From Thermothelomyces thermophilus ATCC 42464 (lineage: Eukaryota > Ascomycota > Sordariomycetes > Sordariales > Chaetomiaceae), in contig NC_016478.1 in NCBI RefSeq assembly GCF_000226095.1, positions 4,052,360 through 4,116,359 of the forward strand: a stretch of DNA of 64,000 bases. The letters run 5' to 3'. The translations under genes were made by a program, and so were the position numbers. The notes under the pieces were generated by a model. The model did no database searches. It saw nothing but the letters and a program-made list of their open reading frames with translations, and had not been told where the DNA came from. Below are positions 1-11,218 of the stretch, one piece after another. The first letter of the stretch is position 1. Each line of letters starts with the position of its first letter.

Positions 1-526
1 ACGACGTTGTCCAGCTGGGTGCCGATGAACTGGGTTGAGGTATCCAGAGTATCGCAGAGAGAGCAGAAGAACCCCTGACACGTTCCAAACGAGTAGACGA
101 GGCATGAGTTGGCCGCAATGATCACTTCGTTATCAGTCAACAAGACCTCGCTGACGATAGCATTGCAGTCCTCCACGGAAGGCCTCAGCTCCTGGGAGAA
201 GAGGTTAGCTCGTGCATAGCTGGGCTGACACAAGCCAGAGACGTCCAGGGGCTTCTTACCGGGTTCGTGCACTGATAGAAATCGCGACTCTCGAGGGCTC
301 CGGTACGCCGTTGCTGGCCAGGCACCTTCGTGAGTGCGCCTTTTGACCGTTTCTCGGTCGGAGTACCCACCGAGCTTCGGAACTCCAGCGTCCGCATTTC
401 GACGCCGGTCATCAGCCTGGGCCTCGCAGACCGCTGGCGCGTACGCCTCTCCCGGCTCTCCGATCTGGAGAGTTCCAAGGCTACGGCAATGCCCAAGAAG
501 GAGGTGAGAAGAAGCGTAAACCTCAT
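1..526 (-). CDS. Secreted Cys-containing protein (3' part outside window)
   Basis: I do not recognise the family. Exon 1 is 260-526 and exon 2 runs from 191 past the left edge. The 68-nt intron 192-259 has a GTAAGA donor, a CTAAC branch site and a CAG acceptor, and it splices in phase 0. The protein starts MRFTLLLTSFLGIAVA, a typical secretion signal of about 16 residues. A basic, low-complexity stretch of about 65 residues rich in Arg, Ser and Thr follows. Exon 2 is more ordered and carries five Cys in about 65 residues (motifs EDCNAIV, NSCLVY, GTCQGFFCSLCDT), consistent with disulfide-bonded extracellular folding. The ATG at 526 is used because the signal peptide begins there. Secretion is inferred from the signal; function is unknown. 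Confidence 0.7.
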
Positions 527-2626
527 GGTGAGAAATCTCGCACTGGGGTTGGGTGATGGTTCGTGATGTTCTGACGAGGAAGCTAGGCCATCTTCTGCTT
601 GCTACTTTGAAAGCCTGAGAGGAGATGTTGTTGGACAAGGCCCATGGGAAGAGCAGCGGGCGGTCTTATATACCCGTTTCCCAGCACCCATTCGACTGAA
701 ATCTCTTCCCTCCTTGTCCGGCAACACAGCACATGGATCGCGCACATTCATTACCACGGGCAAGGCCCTCCCAACCCGCCTCGTCCTCCCCGGGGTGGGA
801 GAACCGTCAAGATTGCCGCCCAGGGTCACGACTTCGAAGTCAATCAGGGTATTCAATAGCCCAGGTCAGCTTGGGCGCTCTCACCCCACCGTCATGGCAT
901 GCAGTTTCCATGTAGCCTTACATCCTCCCCTCGCCAATGAAGAGAGACTCGTGACGACAGCAATGCGACATAGCTCGGCTAGGCCGTGTCGGTGCATCGC
1001 AAGGATACCACCGGGATGCAAAGCGAAGGGAACAGTCATGCCGGGTTGTCCGGCCTAAGACCCAAGAGGGGGAGGCGCAGGAGGGGACCCAACCAGGAGA
1101 CACTCAGCACATCGAAATGCTTCCTTGTAGATCTCTCGACTTCGGAACGGGGGCCCCAAGCCGTCCTGGCGACTCAAGGCATCGGCATACCGAGGTGTGC
1201 AGGGCTGACTGAATGTCGGCGTGCGCCCACACCTCCGAAAATACGTACCGTGGCCCTTTGGAGTTCAAGTTTGCTGTGAGTGCCAACAAGCAATCCTTTG
1301 AGAACGTAGGCACGCAGAACACTGACGGTTCAAGCTTATGAGAGACAAGGCAACGCAGTGACACTCACAACCGCTATTTTTGACAACCCATGGTCGGGCT
1401 GACCCAGGGAAGCGAGACACATGCAGTGCAGTTGGCGTGGTCCTCGGGGCAGCAGAACCTGGAAGCAGGAGGGGATCAGCAGCAGTTTGGCATCTTTTCC
1501 CCGGGTTCGGTAAGAAGCGAACGCGGAGTCGAACCCAGTCGTGAGAGTCGAAGCGGGAAGTTCATTCGGCAAAAGGAGAGTGGAGGGCTGATGGGAGTCT
1601 TGATACGACGTTGCGAGAGGGGAGTTGCGTCCTGAACCTGAAGGAATGGCCTCAAAAGCAATGGGGTTGACAGCTTGGCGAAGCCACCGCGGGAAGGCAG
1701 GAGATTGATTTGAAGCCCGGAGCATGGGTTGAAGGACCCCGGAGAGAGAGTCTCACCGAAGACATTGTACACTCAGTGCCCGTGTTACCAAATGCCGTGG
1801 TCGACCGTCTCGATGGTACCGATCCAGGAAGGTGGCAAAAGGTTCTGCGATTGGCGAAGCAAAGCGCCCTAAGAAACAAATGGTGCAGCCCGCAGGCTTG
1901 AGGATGTCCAATTAATGAATGGGATGCAGCCGATGCCACCGCCGTCGCGTCCGTGTCAGCGAAGTCGGAGTTGCCTCGGAGGGATTGCCGTCCGACTCGA
2001 GATGCAACCTGGAACCTGGGGCTGCGATGCAACGGATTGCTCGTAAGAGGAGTTCTTATAGAACTGAATGCTGAACCGGGTCGGTGGGTGCACTATGCAG
2101 GTCAAGGAAAGAGGCGGTTGCGCGCAGGGGGGGGGTGGGAGAGAACACCCGGTGAGAAGGTTTGGGGCAGGCCCATTGGCGGAGCCCACCTCAGTATCGG
2201 TGCCGACTGCGCATAATCAAGAGGTACGAGACACATTGGCCACTGTACGCATCCGTACATCAAGTACGAACTCCTAGTAATATGGAGGTGACTCGAGTTC
2301 ACCCTTGTGTTCCGTGCTTGTCGTGAAGGTCAGGTAGAGCAACTCAACCAACCTGAGCTGCCCTGCCGGGACCGGTAATTCACCGAGTTCCATACCACAG
2401 TAATCCGTACAAGTATGGAGTACGGATCCGTACTTAGGAAGCACACACGTGCCCTTGTAGGTCCGTGCACTAACTACGCGCTTTAGACCTGACTTAGCCT
2501 TGTTCTGTACCCACTCTGAGCCAGCTAGTGTTATCGATAAGCATTTCGGTGCCAGAAAAAAAATCGCGGAGCAATGTACGCCACACGGCCGACTCAACAA
2601 GCTGACTGTGCTGCACAATCTTCAAG
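527..2626. other. 2.1-kb intergenic region, no convincing gene
   Basis: Open frames here are short, overlap on both strands and lack recognisable motifs or coherent splice pairs. The right-hand 400 bp is the promoter and 5' leader of the helicase gene that starts at 2627. It contains several CCGTAC/GTACGG words, including a perfect 14-bp palindrome at 2420-2433. Confidence 0.5.
2420..2433. promoter_or_regulatory. Perfect 14-bp palindrome upstream of HAS1
   Basis: GTACGGATCCGTAC is its own reverse complement and lies about 195 bp before the HAS1 start codon. A further CCGTAC word lies just before it (2405-2410). A protein-binding role is speculative. Confidence 0.3.
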
Positions 2627-4581
2627 ATGGCTTCCGATCTCAGCAAAAAGAGAAAGCTCAAGGACGGCACCGGCACAAAGTCCGAGCTGACTGCCGCTGC
2701 GCCCTCTAAAGCGAAAAAATTGAAAAGAGACCCGACGCCAGAAGAGAGCAACAGCGACAGCGACAGCGCCAGCAACAACGACCGCGGGGTTGACGATCAG
2801 GACTCCGAGTCGGAAGGCGCAAGCTCTAAGGAGTCCGAGTCGGGTGACGAGAAGGCAGAGCGGGATGCGGATAACACGAAAGAGGAGCAGGATGGGTCAG
2901 CTGATTTGGATGATGACATTGTCAAGGGAAACGGTCCGTTGCTTGGTCACTCCGCGTCGACGGACGCCCAGTCATTCTCCGAACTCAACCTTTCCGAGAA
3001 GACTATGAAGGCAATCGACGAGATGGGATTTACAAAGATGACTGAGATCCAGCGACGAGGCATTCCTCCCCTTCTTGCGGGAAAGGACGTTCTCGGGGCA
3101 GCCAAAACAGGCTCCGGAAAGACCCTCGCCTTCCTCATTCCGGCTGTTGAGATGCTCAGTGCCCTCCGTTTCAAGCCCAGGAATGGCACCGGAGCCATCG
3201 TCGTCACGCCCACACGCGAGCTGGCGCTACAGATCTTTGGCGTTGCGCGGGAGTTGATGAAGCACCACACCCAAACATGTAAGTTGGGTCTTCGCTCTCC
3301 TCTCTTGCTGGGCCTTGGGCTGACTTGGTTCTCTAGACGGAGTGGTCATTGGGGGTGCCAATCGTAGAGCAGAGGCGGATAAGCTGGGTAAGGGAGTCAA
3401 TCTCTTGATTGCCACTCCTGGCCGCTTGCTGGATCGTAAGTCCCCGATCGCTGGCGCCTCTTGCTCCCCGGCTCGTACTGACAGCCCCTTCTGGCAGACC
3501 TCCAGAATACCCCATTTGTCTTCAAGAACCTTAGGTCACTTATTATCGACGAGGCCGACCGCATCCTGGAAATTGGTTTCGAGGATGAGATGCGCCAAAT
3601 CGTCAAGATCCTCCCCAAAGAAGACCGCCAAACGATGCTTTTCTCAGCCACACAGACAACGAAGGTTGAGGACCTCGCGAGAATTTCGCTCCGACCCGGG
3701 CCGCTCTATATCAATGTCGACGAAGAAAAGAAGTACAGCACGGTCGAGGGGCTCGAGCAGGGATACGTCGTCGTAGAAGCCGACAAGCGCTTCCTTTTGC
3801 TCTTCTCCTTCCTCAAGAAGATGGCCAAGAAGAAGATCATTGTGTTCTTCTCGTCCTGCAATTCGGTCAAGTACTATAGCGAACTTCTTCAGTACGTTGA
3901 CTTGCAGGTTCTTGACCTTCACGGAAAGCAGAAGCAGCAAAAGCGGACCAATACCTTCTTCGAGTTCTGCAATGCAAAGCAGGGTACGCTGATCTGCACC
4001 GACGTTGCCGCTCGCGGCCTCGACATCCCCCAGGTTGACTGGATCGTCCAATTTGATCCTCCGGATGACCCTCGCGACTACATCCACCGCGTCGGCCGGA
4101 CCGCCAGAGGTAACAATTCCAAGGGGCGGTCGTTGCTGTTCCTTCAGCCTTGTGAGCTCGGCTTCCTCGCCCACCTTAAAGCTGCCAAAGTTCCCGTCGT
4201 CGAGTACGACTTCCCCAAGAACAAGATTCTCAATGTTCAGTCCCAGCTAGAGAAGCTCATTTCGAGCAACTACTATCTCAACCAGAGCGCCAAGGATGGC
4301 TACAGGTCTTACATCCACGCGTATGCCTCCCACAGCCTCCGAAGCGTCTTTGATGTCCACAAGCTTGACCTGGTGAAAGTGGCCAAGGTAGGTCATCTCC
4401 CAAAGTGACAGCAGCTCTCGGGAGAGTTTTTCTTGGCTGACCGCACGCGTAGAGTTTCGGTTTCTCCACCCCACCTAGAGTTGACATCACCCTGGCCGCA
4501 GGGTTGAGCCGAGATAAGAAACCTCAGGCCAGGAGGGCTTACGGTAGCCAACCCCGCCAGGGCGGTCGTTTCCGCAAGTGA
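2627..4581 (+). CDS. HAS1: ATP-dependent DEAD-box RNA helicase Has1
   Basis: Has1 is a nucleolar helicase needed for 40S and 60S pre-ribosome maturation. Exons are 2627-3278, 3337-3435, 3498-4387 and 4453-4581, giving 589 residues; the introns are 58, 62 and 65 nt with GTAAGT/GTAGGT donors. The first ~105 residues are a Lys- and acidic/Ser-rich tail. The helicase core follows: Q motif GFTKMTEIQ (~134-142), Walker A AKTGSGKT (159-166), PTRELA (195-200), TPGR, DEAD (268-271), SAT (300-302), then RGLD and HRVGRTAR. The C terminus encoded by exon 4 ([10 protein letters not shown], then a basic Gly/Arg/Gln tail) is characteristic of Has1 and separates it from other DEAD-box proteins. All catalytic motifs are intact. 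The start is the first ATG ahead of the basic tail. Confidence 0.96.
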
Positions 4582-5296
4582 ATCGCGGCGTAACGGGTGA
4601 CTTAAAGTAGCGTGGTGGTGAATGGACGGCATGATCATTGGTTTTCTCACGCGTTCGCCACGGAGTTGAGGCGTCAAAAGAAAGGATGGATCTGCATACC
4701 CTAGGAGCGGCTACATTAGATATGTCGATGTCTCCGACCCGTCTGAATCGTCATTACCGCTCAAAGGATATTCCAGGCCATTTTCTAAGAAGGTAGCATT
4801 CATACAGGAAGTACGTTGATGAGAATCGAGGTTTGTGCTGCCTAATTCGCGCTTGAGAACCAACTTTGATCCTGCGCATCGCATCGCTTCCGAGAGCTTA
4901 TCGTTTCTCAGGGTCCTCGCTCTGATCATCAAGAAATATCAATCCTCCCGTCTGCGATCTCGCGCCGGTCTTCAACATGGGCCTTTTCCCACTCAGTTCA
5001 CATAGCACGGCACCACCCGCCCCATTTTGCTTCGGTTCAACCTCAGCTGATCGTCAAGTTCAAGGATCCGTTCCTGTCGGATAGGAAAAGCCACCCTTTT
5101 TCGATTCCGTGTCCTTCGAAAACCACCCAAGATCGTGGAGAGATTTACGCTTCCCCTTGGAACGAGCAATCGATGAGGTAGGCATCGTGCCTGTCGTAGG
5201 TGAAGCAAGCATTGTCGTCCTGAAGAGCTCCTTTAAACTCTTGCCTTTATTTCTTAAAGTGATGCTGCGTAAGCGCTCCGTGATCCGTCTCGTGTC
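4582..5296. other. Intergenic, possible decayed minus-strand coding traces
   Basis: This lies between the convergent ends of HAS1 and the HNH gene. On the minus strand, short protein-like stretches (for example an acidic Ser-rich tail near 4711-4790 and a charged segment near 5050-5100) appear in different frames separated by stops. I cannot join them into a gene and recognise no family. Confidence 0.3.
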
Positions 5297-6604
5297 CTAA
5301 CCGCGGCGGTCTTTTGAGTCGCTCTTATTAAACCCATCCCCGCCATCGCTATTGCCACTATCGTCTCCCTCATTGGCATTGGCCTGTCTGGCGGCGATGG
5401 CACGCTGTTTGGCGGCCACGACTTCATCGAAGCCACGCTCATCCCGGTCTTCGAAGTCGTAGTAGTAGTCGTCAGTCACATCGGCCGCTCCACAGATGGC
5501 TGCAATCCGGTGGAGATTCCACTGAATCTCTAGCAGCTCCCAGCTGGGCATGTCCTCGTGTTGTCGGAGGAGGAAGGTCTGACCGGTCTGGATCCTCACA
5601 CCACTCTCCCGGTGTGCTATTAAGCCCTTGCCCCAGTTCCGATCTGTCACCCCAGCTTGGAGAAGAATATCCTCGTTCGGGAGAATATGGACAAGTGGCT
5701 TCAGGATGCTCTCCTTCAGCCAGTGCCATTGTACGACGATACCTTCTGGGGTTTGTCGGAGAGGCTTGAGGGCGAACTTTGTCTTGTCGAACCAGAAATG
5801 GATCTGGCGACTCATGGAGATTCCGTTCTTGGGAGAATTAGAAATGGCTGCATCCTCAAATATCCTACGCCATGCCATTGATTTTTCGGAGCCCCAAAAC
5901 TGTGAGAGAATCAGGCTAATGAGCCCAAAGTTCCTGTCTTTGATCGTCGAGTACGGAAAAATATGCGCCGCCTCGGGATCGGACACGCCAGAAAATACGC
6001 AAACACGTCCATCCCGGTCCTTTACTCGATCGGCAATTCCGCTTCTTGTTACCGAGCTCGAAGAGACAGGCATTCCCGGCTCGTTGAGGACTACAGAAGG
6101 TACCGTCATAAGCGGCAAAGTAGACGACTCGGACTGATTATATTTGGGAAAATCTACGTCTCGGTTAGTATAAATCTATAAAAGTAGGTAGAGGAAAGCT
6201 GGAGGAGAAAATGTACAAGCTCTCATTGCTTCTGGTGCGCCGAAAACAGCGGCATCCCATTGAGAGAGTGTTAACTCTGGCTGGGGATTGCGGGCGACAT
6301 TTAGAAAAACGCGAATCTCGTCGATAGGCGCGACCAGAAACAAGGCGAGGGTTGCTGCATTTGGATATTTAATCGATATTAACGCGCGAAACTGGTCGAA
6401 GAGGGCGCACCGCGTTTCTACCTCGGTGATGTAGTCTGTGACAGGTTCACAGGCCGGGCGGATGTCGGATGCTACAGTATCCATGGCATCGATGTCGGAC
6501 ACAATGGCTTGGAGGACACGCCGCATCTTGTCGGGTTTGTTTGCTGCAAGGTCGCCCAAGGTGGCAGCCTCGTTTGGTGCCAACAAATTCGAACACGCCT
6601 CCAT
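5297..6604 (-). CDS. HNH_2-domain protein (putative HNH endonuclease)
   Basis: This fungal protein carries an HNH nuclease-type domain; its cellular role is unknown. Exon 1 is 6217-6604 and exon 2 is 5297-6153. The 63-nt intron 6154-6216 (GTACAT donor, ACTAAC branch, GTAG acceptor) splices in phase 1, giving 414 residues. The N-terminal ~125 residues look helical. The domain begins VKDRDGRVCVFSG and contains the HNH series: His193 in AAHIFPY, Asn239 in KNGISM and His248 in QIHFWFD, matching the spacing of the HNH_2 (PF13391) family. The C terminus is acidic with an EDRDERGF segment and a low-complexity Asp/Gly/Ser tail. Such proteins occur in many copies in fungal genomes, often near repeats, but nothing here shows what the target is. 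Confidence 0.85.
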
Positions 6605-7802
6605 CGCGGGTGCGGATTTTTCTTGTTGAGCGGAGCTGAGAGACGTTTGGTTGTAAAAAGCAATAGATGTTCGTAAACGCAGGAAATGGAAAAGAGGGAA
6701 AGATTTCCCAGGCTTGTGGCAATTTATGGTTGTAGGTCTCGGCCCGCATAGGCCTGATTGTGCTTTGTGGTGACTTCGCGATGACGCTTATTCTTAGAAA
6801 ACGCGGCAGGGCAGGTGCAGGCGTGACTATTAATTACCACAACACTACGTACCTTACTATGACTTACATATTATTTAGTCCCTCCCTACAATGATGCTCG
6901 TTCCTTCCTTCTTTTGACCCCTGTTGACACTACAGATAGTACTTGATGTGCTATCGGCCACTGCATTCTGGCCCGGTCACTGGGGAAGCAGCAGTTTCGG
7001 GGGCTGTTTTCGTCTGGTTGTGTGTTCTTTCCAATCGTGGTCGCCGCAGTTTAAGGGCAGGCTACATCCGGCTCCATTTACCTGGCGGCTCGCGAAGGCG
7101 CAGTAAGACCCTTTGATCAACGCCTCGGCCTGACCGTCACTGGTACCTAACAGACGGATGTTTTCTTGTTGTTCCCTTCTCAAAGTCGGTACAATAATAC
7201 TGGCTCTCGCGACTTCTCTCTTCCCGCCGACTTTGCCAAGACGTTTCGGCAGCCGCTGTGAGACCCCTGTTCGCGGAAAATGATTGGCTCTTGAACGCCG
7301 GGCGCTTACAAGTGTTGAACAGCAAGCGCTTCAAGTTTGCAACGTCAACAGTGACGGATTGGCCTTGGTTGCCCGAACAAAGAAGAACCATGGCAGTATC
7401 TATCTTCAAATTTCTTCTTTGTTACAACCCAAGTCATGCGGCCTCTTTCTGGCCGGCGTCTCTTTTATAGTGACCACGCACCAGCTTCTATTGTAGCCCT
7501 TCATTGCTATTGTTCAAGCACTTCACCACTCTCTTGTCCTCCATCCCATTGTCACGCACATAGAATCATGCATCAATAGAGTATACGGGCCATCCCGCTC
7601 CTTAGCATTGCTTTCTCTTCTTCTTCTTTTCTTTTTCCCATTCTCGTTCTCTTTAGCATACGGTAGCTGGTCTACATCGACACCAATCACGTCAACATTC
7701 CTAATTCGGTAGACGTAATCCGTTCAAGGCACACTGATACATCACCAATATTCTACTCGGCGGCCACCGGTTCCCTTATCCGGGCGATCCACAGATTGCA
7801 TC
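6605..7802. other. Intergenic: divergent promoters of the HNH gene and PRM1
   Basis: I see no gene in these 1.2 kb. The two flanking genes are transcribed away from each other, so both 5' regions lie here. A pyrimidine-rich tract (7611-7652) sits about 150-190 bp ahead of the PRM1 start, as is common in fungal promoters. Confidence 0.5.
7611..7652 (+). promoter_or_regulatory. CT-rich promoter tract ahead of PRM1
   Basis: A nearly pure pyrimidine run on the coding strand. CT-rich tracts mark the core promoter of many strongly or constitutively expressed fungal genes; its role here is inferred from position only. Confidence 0.35.
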
Positions 7803-9944
7803 ATGTTCTATAACGAAAAGCCCGGGGCAGTGCCTCATGTCCCTCCAAGCCTAAATCACGAAACCTGGCAAACGCTCGACCTGCATAACGAGCCCCGGAC
7901 TGAACAGCTGCAGCCCCACGCCCACACGGCGCCCACAATCACGCCGTACTTGGGACTCCGAGCAAGGCTCTCACAGCTCTGGTTCAACCGCTGGACCGTA
8001 CTCCTGATTCTCGTCCTCGTTCGCGTCCTCATTCTTACTGCTAGCCTCGACGACAACATCGGCGACGCGAAGGTCAAAGCCCTCTCAGCATGCACCAAGG
8101 TCGAAGATGTCGGCAGCGCCATGGCATCCATGCCGCACTACCTGTCTGTCGGCGTCAACTCTCTGGCCTCCGAGGGTATCACCAAGGCTATTTCGGGCAT
8201 GGTCCAGACGCTGATGCTGATTATGACGGGCGTCGAGAGCCTCATTTTCTTCATCATCAACTTGTTCGTTGGGACATATGCTTGCCTAATTGCGGCCCTG
8301 ATCCACGGCGGTCTGGATGTCTCGGTCAAGGTTGTGGAGGGGGCCACCAAGGTTATGAATAGCGCCATCAACACCATCACCGGTCAGATCGCCGATTCCG
8401 TTTCTGACGTTCAGGACGCCATCAACGAGATCCCCGACAAGTTGTCCAGCTTCCTCGGCGGAATCGACTTTGACCTCCCCAAGATCGACATCACCAAGAA
8501 CCTTGACGACTTGAAGAACATTAAGGTCAACAGCAAGGACCTCGTGAAAGACTTGGTGTCCCTAAACACCAGCATCCCGACCTTCGACGAGGTGGAGAAC
8601 TTCACAAAAAATGCCATCGCGATCCCGTTCAACTTTCTTAAGGATCAAGTCAACAGCAGCCTGGGGTCGTACAAATTTGACGAGTCAGTCTTCCCTGTGG
8701 CCAAGAAACAGGCCCTCTCCTTCTGTTCCGACAACTCGTTCCTCAATGATTTCTTCGAAACGCTCTTCGATATTGTCGCCAAGGCCAAGATTGCATTCTC
8801 GGTTGTCATCCCGATCCTAGCTGTCCTGGCGATGCTCGGGATGGGATACATCGAGGTCCGCCGCTGGCGGAAAGAGAAGGAGCGCTCTCGAGTGTTCACT
8901 GAGCGGGGATACGATGCGATGGACGTCGTATACCTTTCTTCGAGGCCCGTGACGGCCGGATTTGGACTGTGGCTGGCGTCCAAGCTCAAGAACCTAAAAA
9001 CGCGGCTGCTTGTCAGATGGACCGTTGCGTATGGAACCTCGCTCCCTGCGCTCTTTGTCCTGTCGCTCGCCATGGCCGGTTTCTTCTCCTGCCTCTGCCA
9101 GGTCATCATTCTCCACTCCATTCGGAAGGAAGCCCCGGCTCTGGCTGATCAGGTCGGCGACTTCGCCGGTGACGTCGTGCAGACACTGCGCGATGTGTCG
9201 ACAGACTGGGCCGACAATGCCAATGGCGTCATCATCAAGCTCCAGGACGATATCAATAACGATATGTTCGGCTGGGTAACCAACGCGACAACTGCGGTCA
9301 ACAACACACTCAACACCTTTGACGAGGAGATCGACAAGGCCATCACCAGTCTTTTCAAGGACACCATTCTCCTAAACACGGCACGCAACTTGGTCGGCTG
9401 CCTCATCACACGCAAGATCGAGACAGTCGAGAAGGGCCTCACTTGGGTCCATGACCACGCGCACGTCACGCTACCCCTCTTCGCTGACAACATCTTCTCG
9501 CGAGGAGCCAACGATAGTATCAGCGGTGACAGCGACTTGACGAGCTTCTTGGCTTCCCCCTCCACCGTGACCACTGACGAGATCACCTCGGCCGTCAACC
9601 AGGTCATCACGAAACTCGAGCACGGCATCGTCCAGGAGGCTCTCATCTCGACCGCCCTCCTACTGGTATACGTCATCGTTGTCCTCACCGGTGCACTCCG
9701 TGCCCTGGCGGCTTCGGTGCAGAAGGAGAAGACGCGTGCAGAGGGCGGCGAGCAGTACGGAGTAAAGGCGCCGGGAAGCAGCGGCAGCGGCAGCACGGAT
9801 AGGATGAGCGAGCACCAACCCGGCGCCGACTACAACGACGTTTTGTACGCGGGCAGTGTCAAGAAAGGGCGACCGGGTCCCGAGAGGTGGCCGTCGCACA
9901 CCAGAAAGAGCAGTTATCCGGAAGTAGAAGGCCCAGGCCGCTAG
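7803..9944 (+). CDS. PRM1: Plasma membrane fusion protein Prm1
   Basis: Prm1 is a multi-pass plasma-membrane protein that promotes membrane merger during mating and hyphal cell fusion. A single exon gives 713 residues, close to the usual fungal length of about 700-750. Hydrophobic segments lie at ~65-81, ~135-168, ~325-350, ~410-440 and ~620-645, separated by long extracytoplasmic loops rich in amphipathic helix and N-glycosylation sequons (NTS, NAT, NDS). Recognisable segments are the LGLRARLSQLWFNRWT entry to TM1, and the conserved SACTKVEDVGSAMASMPHY and CSDNSFLNDFF stretches with their cysteines. The cytoplasmic tail is polar and basic. The frame stays open for 34 more codons after the TAG at 9942 (separate entry). 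The ATG at 7803 is the first in a long open frame. Confidence 0.93.
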   Translation: MFYNEKPGAVPHVPPSLNHETWQTLDLHNEPRTEQLQPHAHTAPTITPYLGLRARLSQLWFNRWTVLLILVLVRVLILTASLDDNIGDAKVKALSACTKVEDVGSAMASMPHYLSVGVNSLASEGITKAISGMVQTLMLIMTGVESLIFFIINLFVGTYACLIAALIHGGLDVSVKVVEGATKVMNSAINTITGQIADSVSDVQDAINEIPDKLSSFLGGIDFDLPKIDITKNLDDLKNIKVNSKDLVKDLVSLNTSIPTFDEVENFTKNAIAIPFNFLKDQVNSSLGSYKFDESVFPVAKKQALSFCSDNSFLNDFFETLFDIVAKAKIAFSVVIPILAVLAMLGMGYIEVRRWRKEKERSRVFTERGYDAMDVVYLSSRPVTAGFGLWLASKLKNLKTRLLVRWTVAYGTSLPALFVLSLAMAGFFSCLCQVIILHSIRKEAPALADQVGDFAGDVVQTLRDVSTDWADNANGVIIKLQDDINNDMFGWVTNATTAVNNTLNTFDEEIDKAITSLFKDTILLNTARNLVGCLITRKIETVEKGLTWVHDHAHVTLPLFADNIFSRGANDSISGDSDLTSFLASPSTVTTDEITSAVNQVITKLEHGIVQEALISTALLLVYVIVVLTGALRALAASVQKEKTRAEGGEQYGVKAPGSSGSGSTDRMSEHQPGADYNDVLYAGSVKKGRPGPERWPSHTRKSSYPEVEGPGR

Positions 9945-10049
9945 GGGCGGTCTGCTCGCCCGCGTCCTGATTTAGACGACCAGTCGACAGACGAGTGGGA
10001 GTTCTCGCTGCCGCCATTACCACCAAAACGTATGTACTCTCCCGTTTAG
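9945..10049 (+). other. In-frame 34-codon extension after the PRM1 stop
   Basis: Directly after the TAG at 9942-9944 the PRM1 frame is open for 34 codons to a second TAG at 10047-10049. The predicted stretch includes the acidic segment DDQSTDEWEF and the proline-rich segment SLPPLPPKR, which look like a cytoplasmic tail rather than random 3' UTR. It could mean readthrough, a recent nonsense change, a sequence error or chance. Confidence 0.35.
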
Positions 10050-11218
10050 CATGGGGTGGAGTGCGGCAGGGCTGTGCTGCCCCTGAATAAGACGGATGGA
10101 TTGCTGGCAAGTCGCGTCGCGTTTTCTTTTTCTGTTTCTGTTTCTTTTTCTTTTTCTTTCTCTTCTTTTTGTTTATCCGGTAGATGAAGAAGATACCCGA
10201 GATTGAAGTGATTGTTGACTGCGTGCCCTCGGGCGGTTCTTAATGTGAATCATCAGCACCCTTGCATTGTTGCCACGCTCGCGTGGATAAGTGTTCATCC
10301 GCCTTTTGCGCCCCAAGCGTGCATCATGGTAAGGTACCTTGCCTGAAGTACCTTACATACTACCGTAATATCCGTCTGGAACGTAAGGTACAATACGTTA
10401 TGTGCGGTACGTGCATCAGGAACAGACAAACATGCCTCACACACACGATGCGTCGAGGATGGCGAAACTTTTGCCTGCAGCTGATAACGATGGAATCCAA
10501 TAACAGATTGAGTCTGTACAATGTTCTCCATACCCCGTTTATTTAGAGGGGAATATGGAAAATACGCCTGTGATGTCAGTTCCCGCCACCGGATCCCGCC
10601 GAGATCTGCATCTTCCATTGCCAGTTTCGAAAATGTTGTATACTACGGATCGATCTTTCCCGAGCGCTTCAGTTTCGCGCACACCCGTCTTGTTGTGTAC
10701 CTAGACCGAAAGAACAATGTCGGTGAGGCTCATTCTCATCTGGTTGCTGCTCTAGAGGTAGTGGTCAACACCGGTCTTGGCAATCTGTTCTACTCCGTAA
10801 CTTTGCTGTATTGAGTTCCGTATTGAGTTCCGTTCGTTTGGTCATGGCCATCTACATAGTAAAATAACTATCGCTTGGCCCGGTCCAGTTTGGGTTGGCA
10901 CCAGCCGGAAGAAGGCCCTACGATTTTGCCTTGGCCGCAGAGCGCGTGGGGCCCCGAGCTCGGCGGGCCTTCCGGTACCTTGGTGGCGCTGCGGGGTTTG
11001 ATCCAAACAAAATTATACTCCGTACACAGTAATCCGTACACTAGTGAGTCAACCTGCCCCTCGCCTCCCATGGTTGGCTTTTGAACTTCTTTTTAACCCG
11101 CGTTGCCAAAGGGATTTGCAAGTTGATCAGCCCTTTGCACATCTTTCCGCTGCGGGAACCGTTTGCTTGGTAAGGAGGCCACCAAGCTTTGCGTATCAAT
11201 TAATTCCAATCGCACATC
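10050..11218. other. Intergenic, pyrimidine tract and TAAGGTAC words
   Basis: No gene is visible. A T/C-rich tract (10121-10170) lies in the PRM1 3' region. Several copies of TAAGGTAC/GTACCTTA occur at 10330-10392, two of them as a near inverted repeat. The last ~200 bp form the promoter of the tryptophan synthase gene, with ACTCCGTA and ATCCGTAC words near 11018-11041. Confidence 0.45.

Noticed and set aside
1524-1545. A tRNA B-box-like GGGTTCGACTCC on the minus strand
   Set aside because: No A box or cloverleaf could be built upstream of it; no tRNA gene is supported anywhere in the window.
4711-5208. Minus-strand fragments that could belong to one gene
   Set aside because: The fragments are in three frames with several stops and no convincing introns; left as unannotated traces.
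9902-9972. An intron removing the PRM1 stop (GTAG...TTTAG)
   Set aside because: It would be about 50 nt with a branch-like site only a few bases from the acceptor; the simple in-frame extension is a better description.
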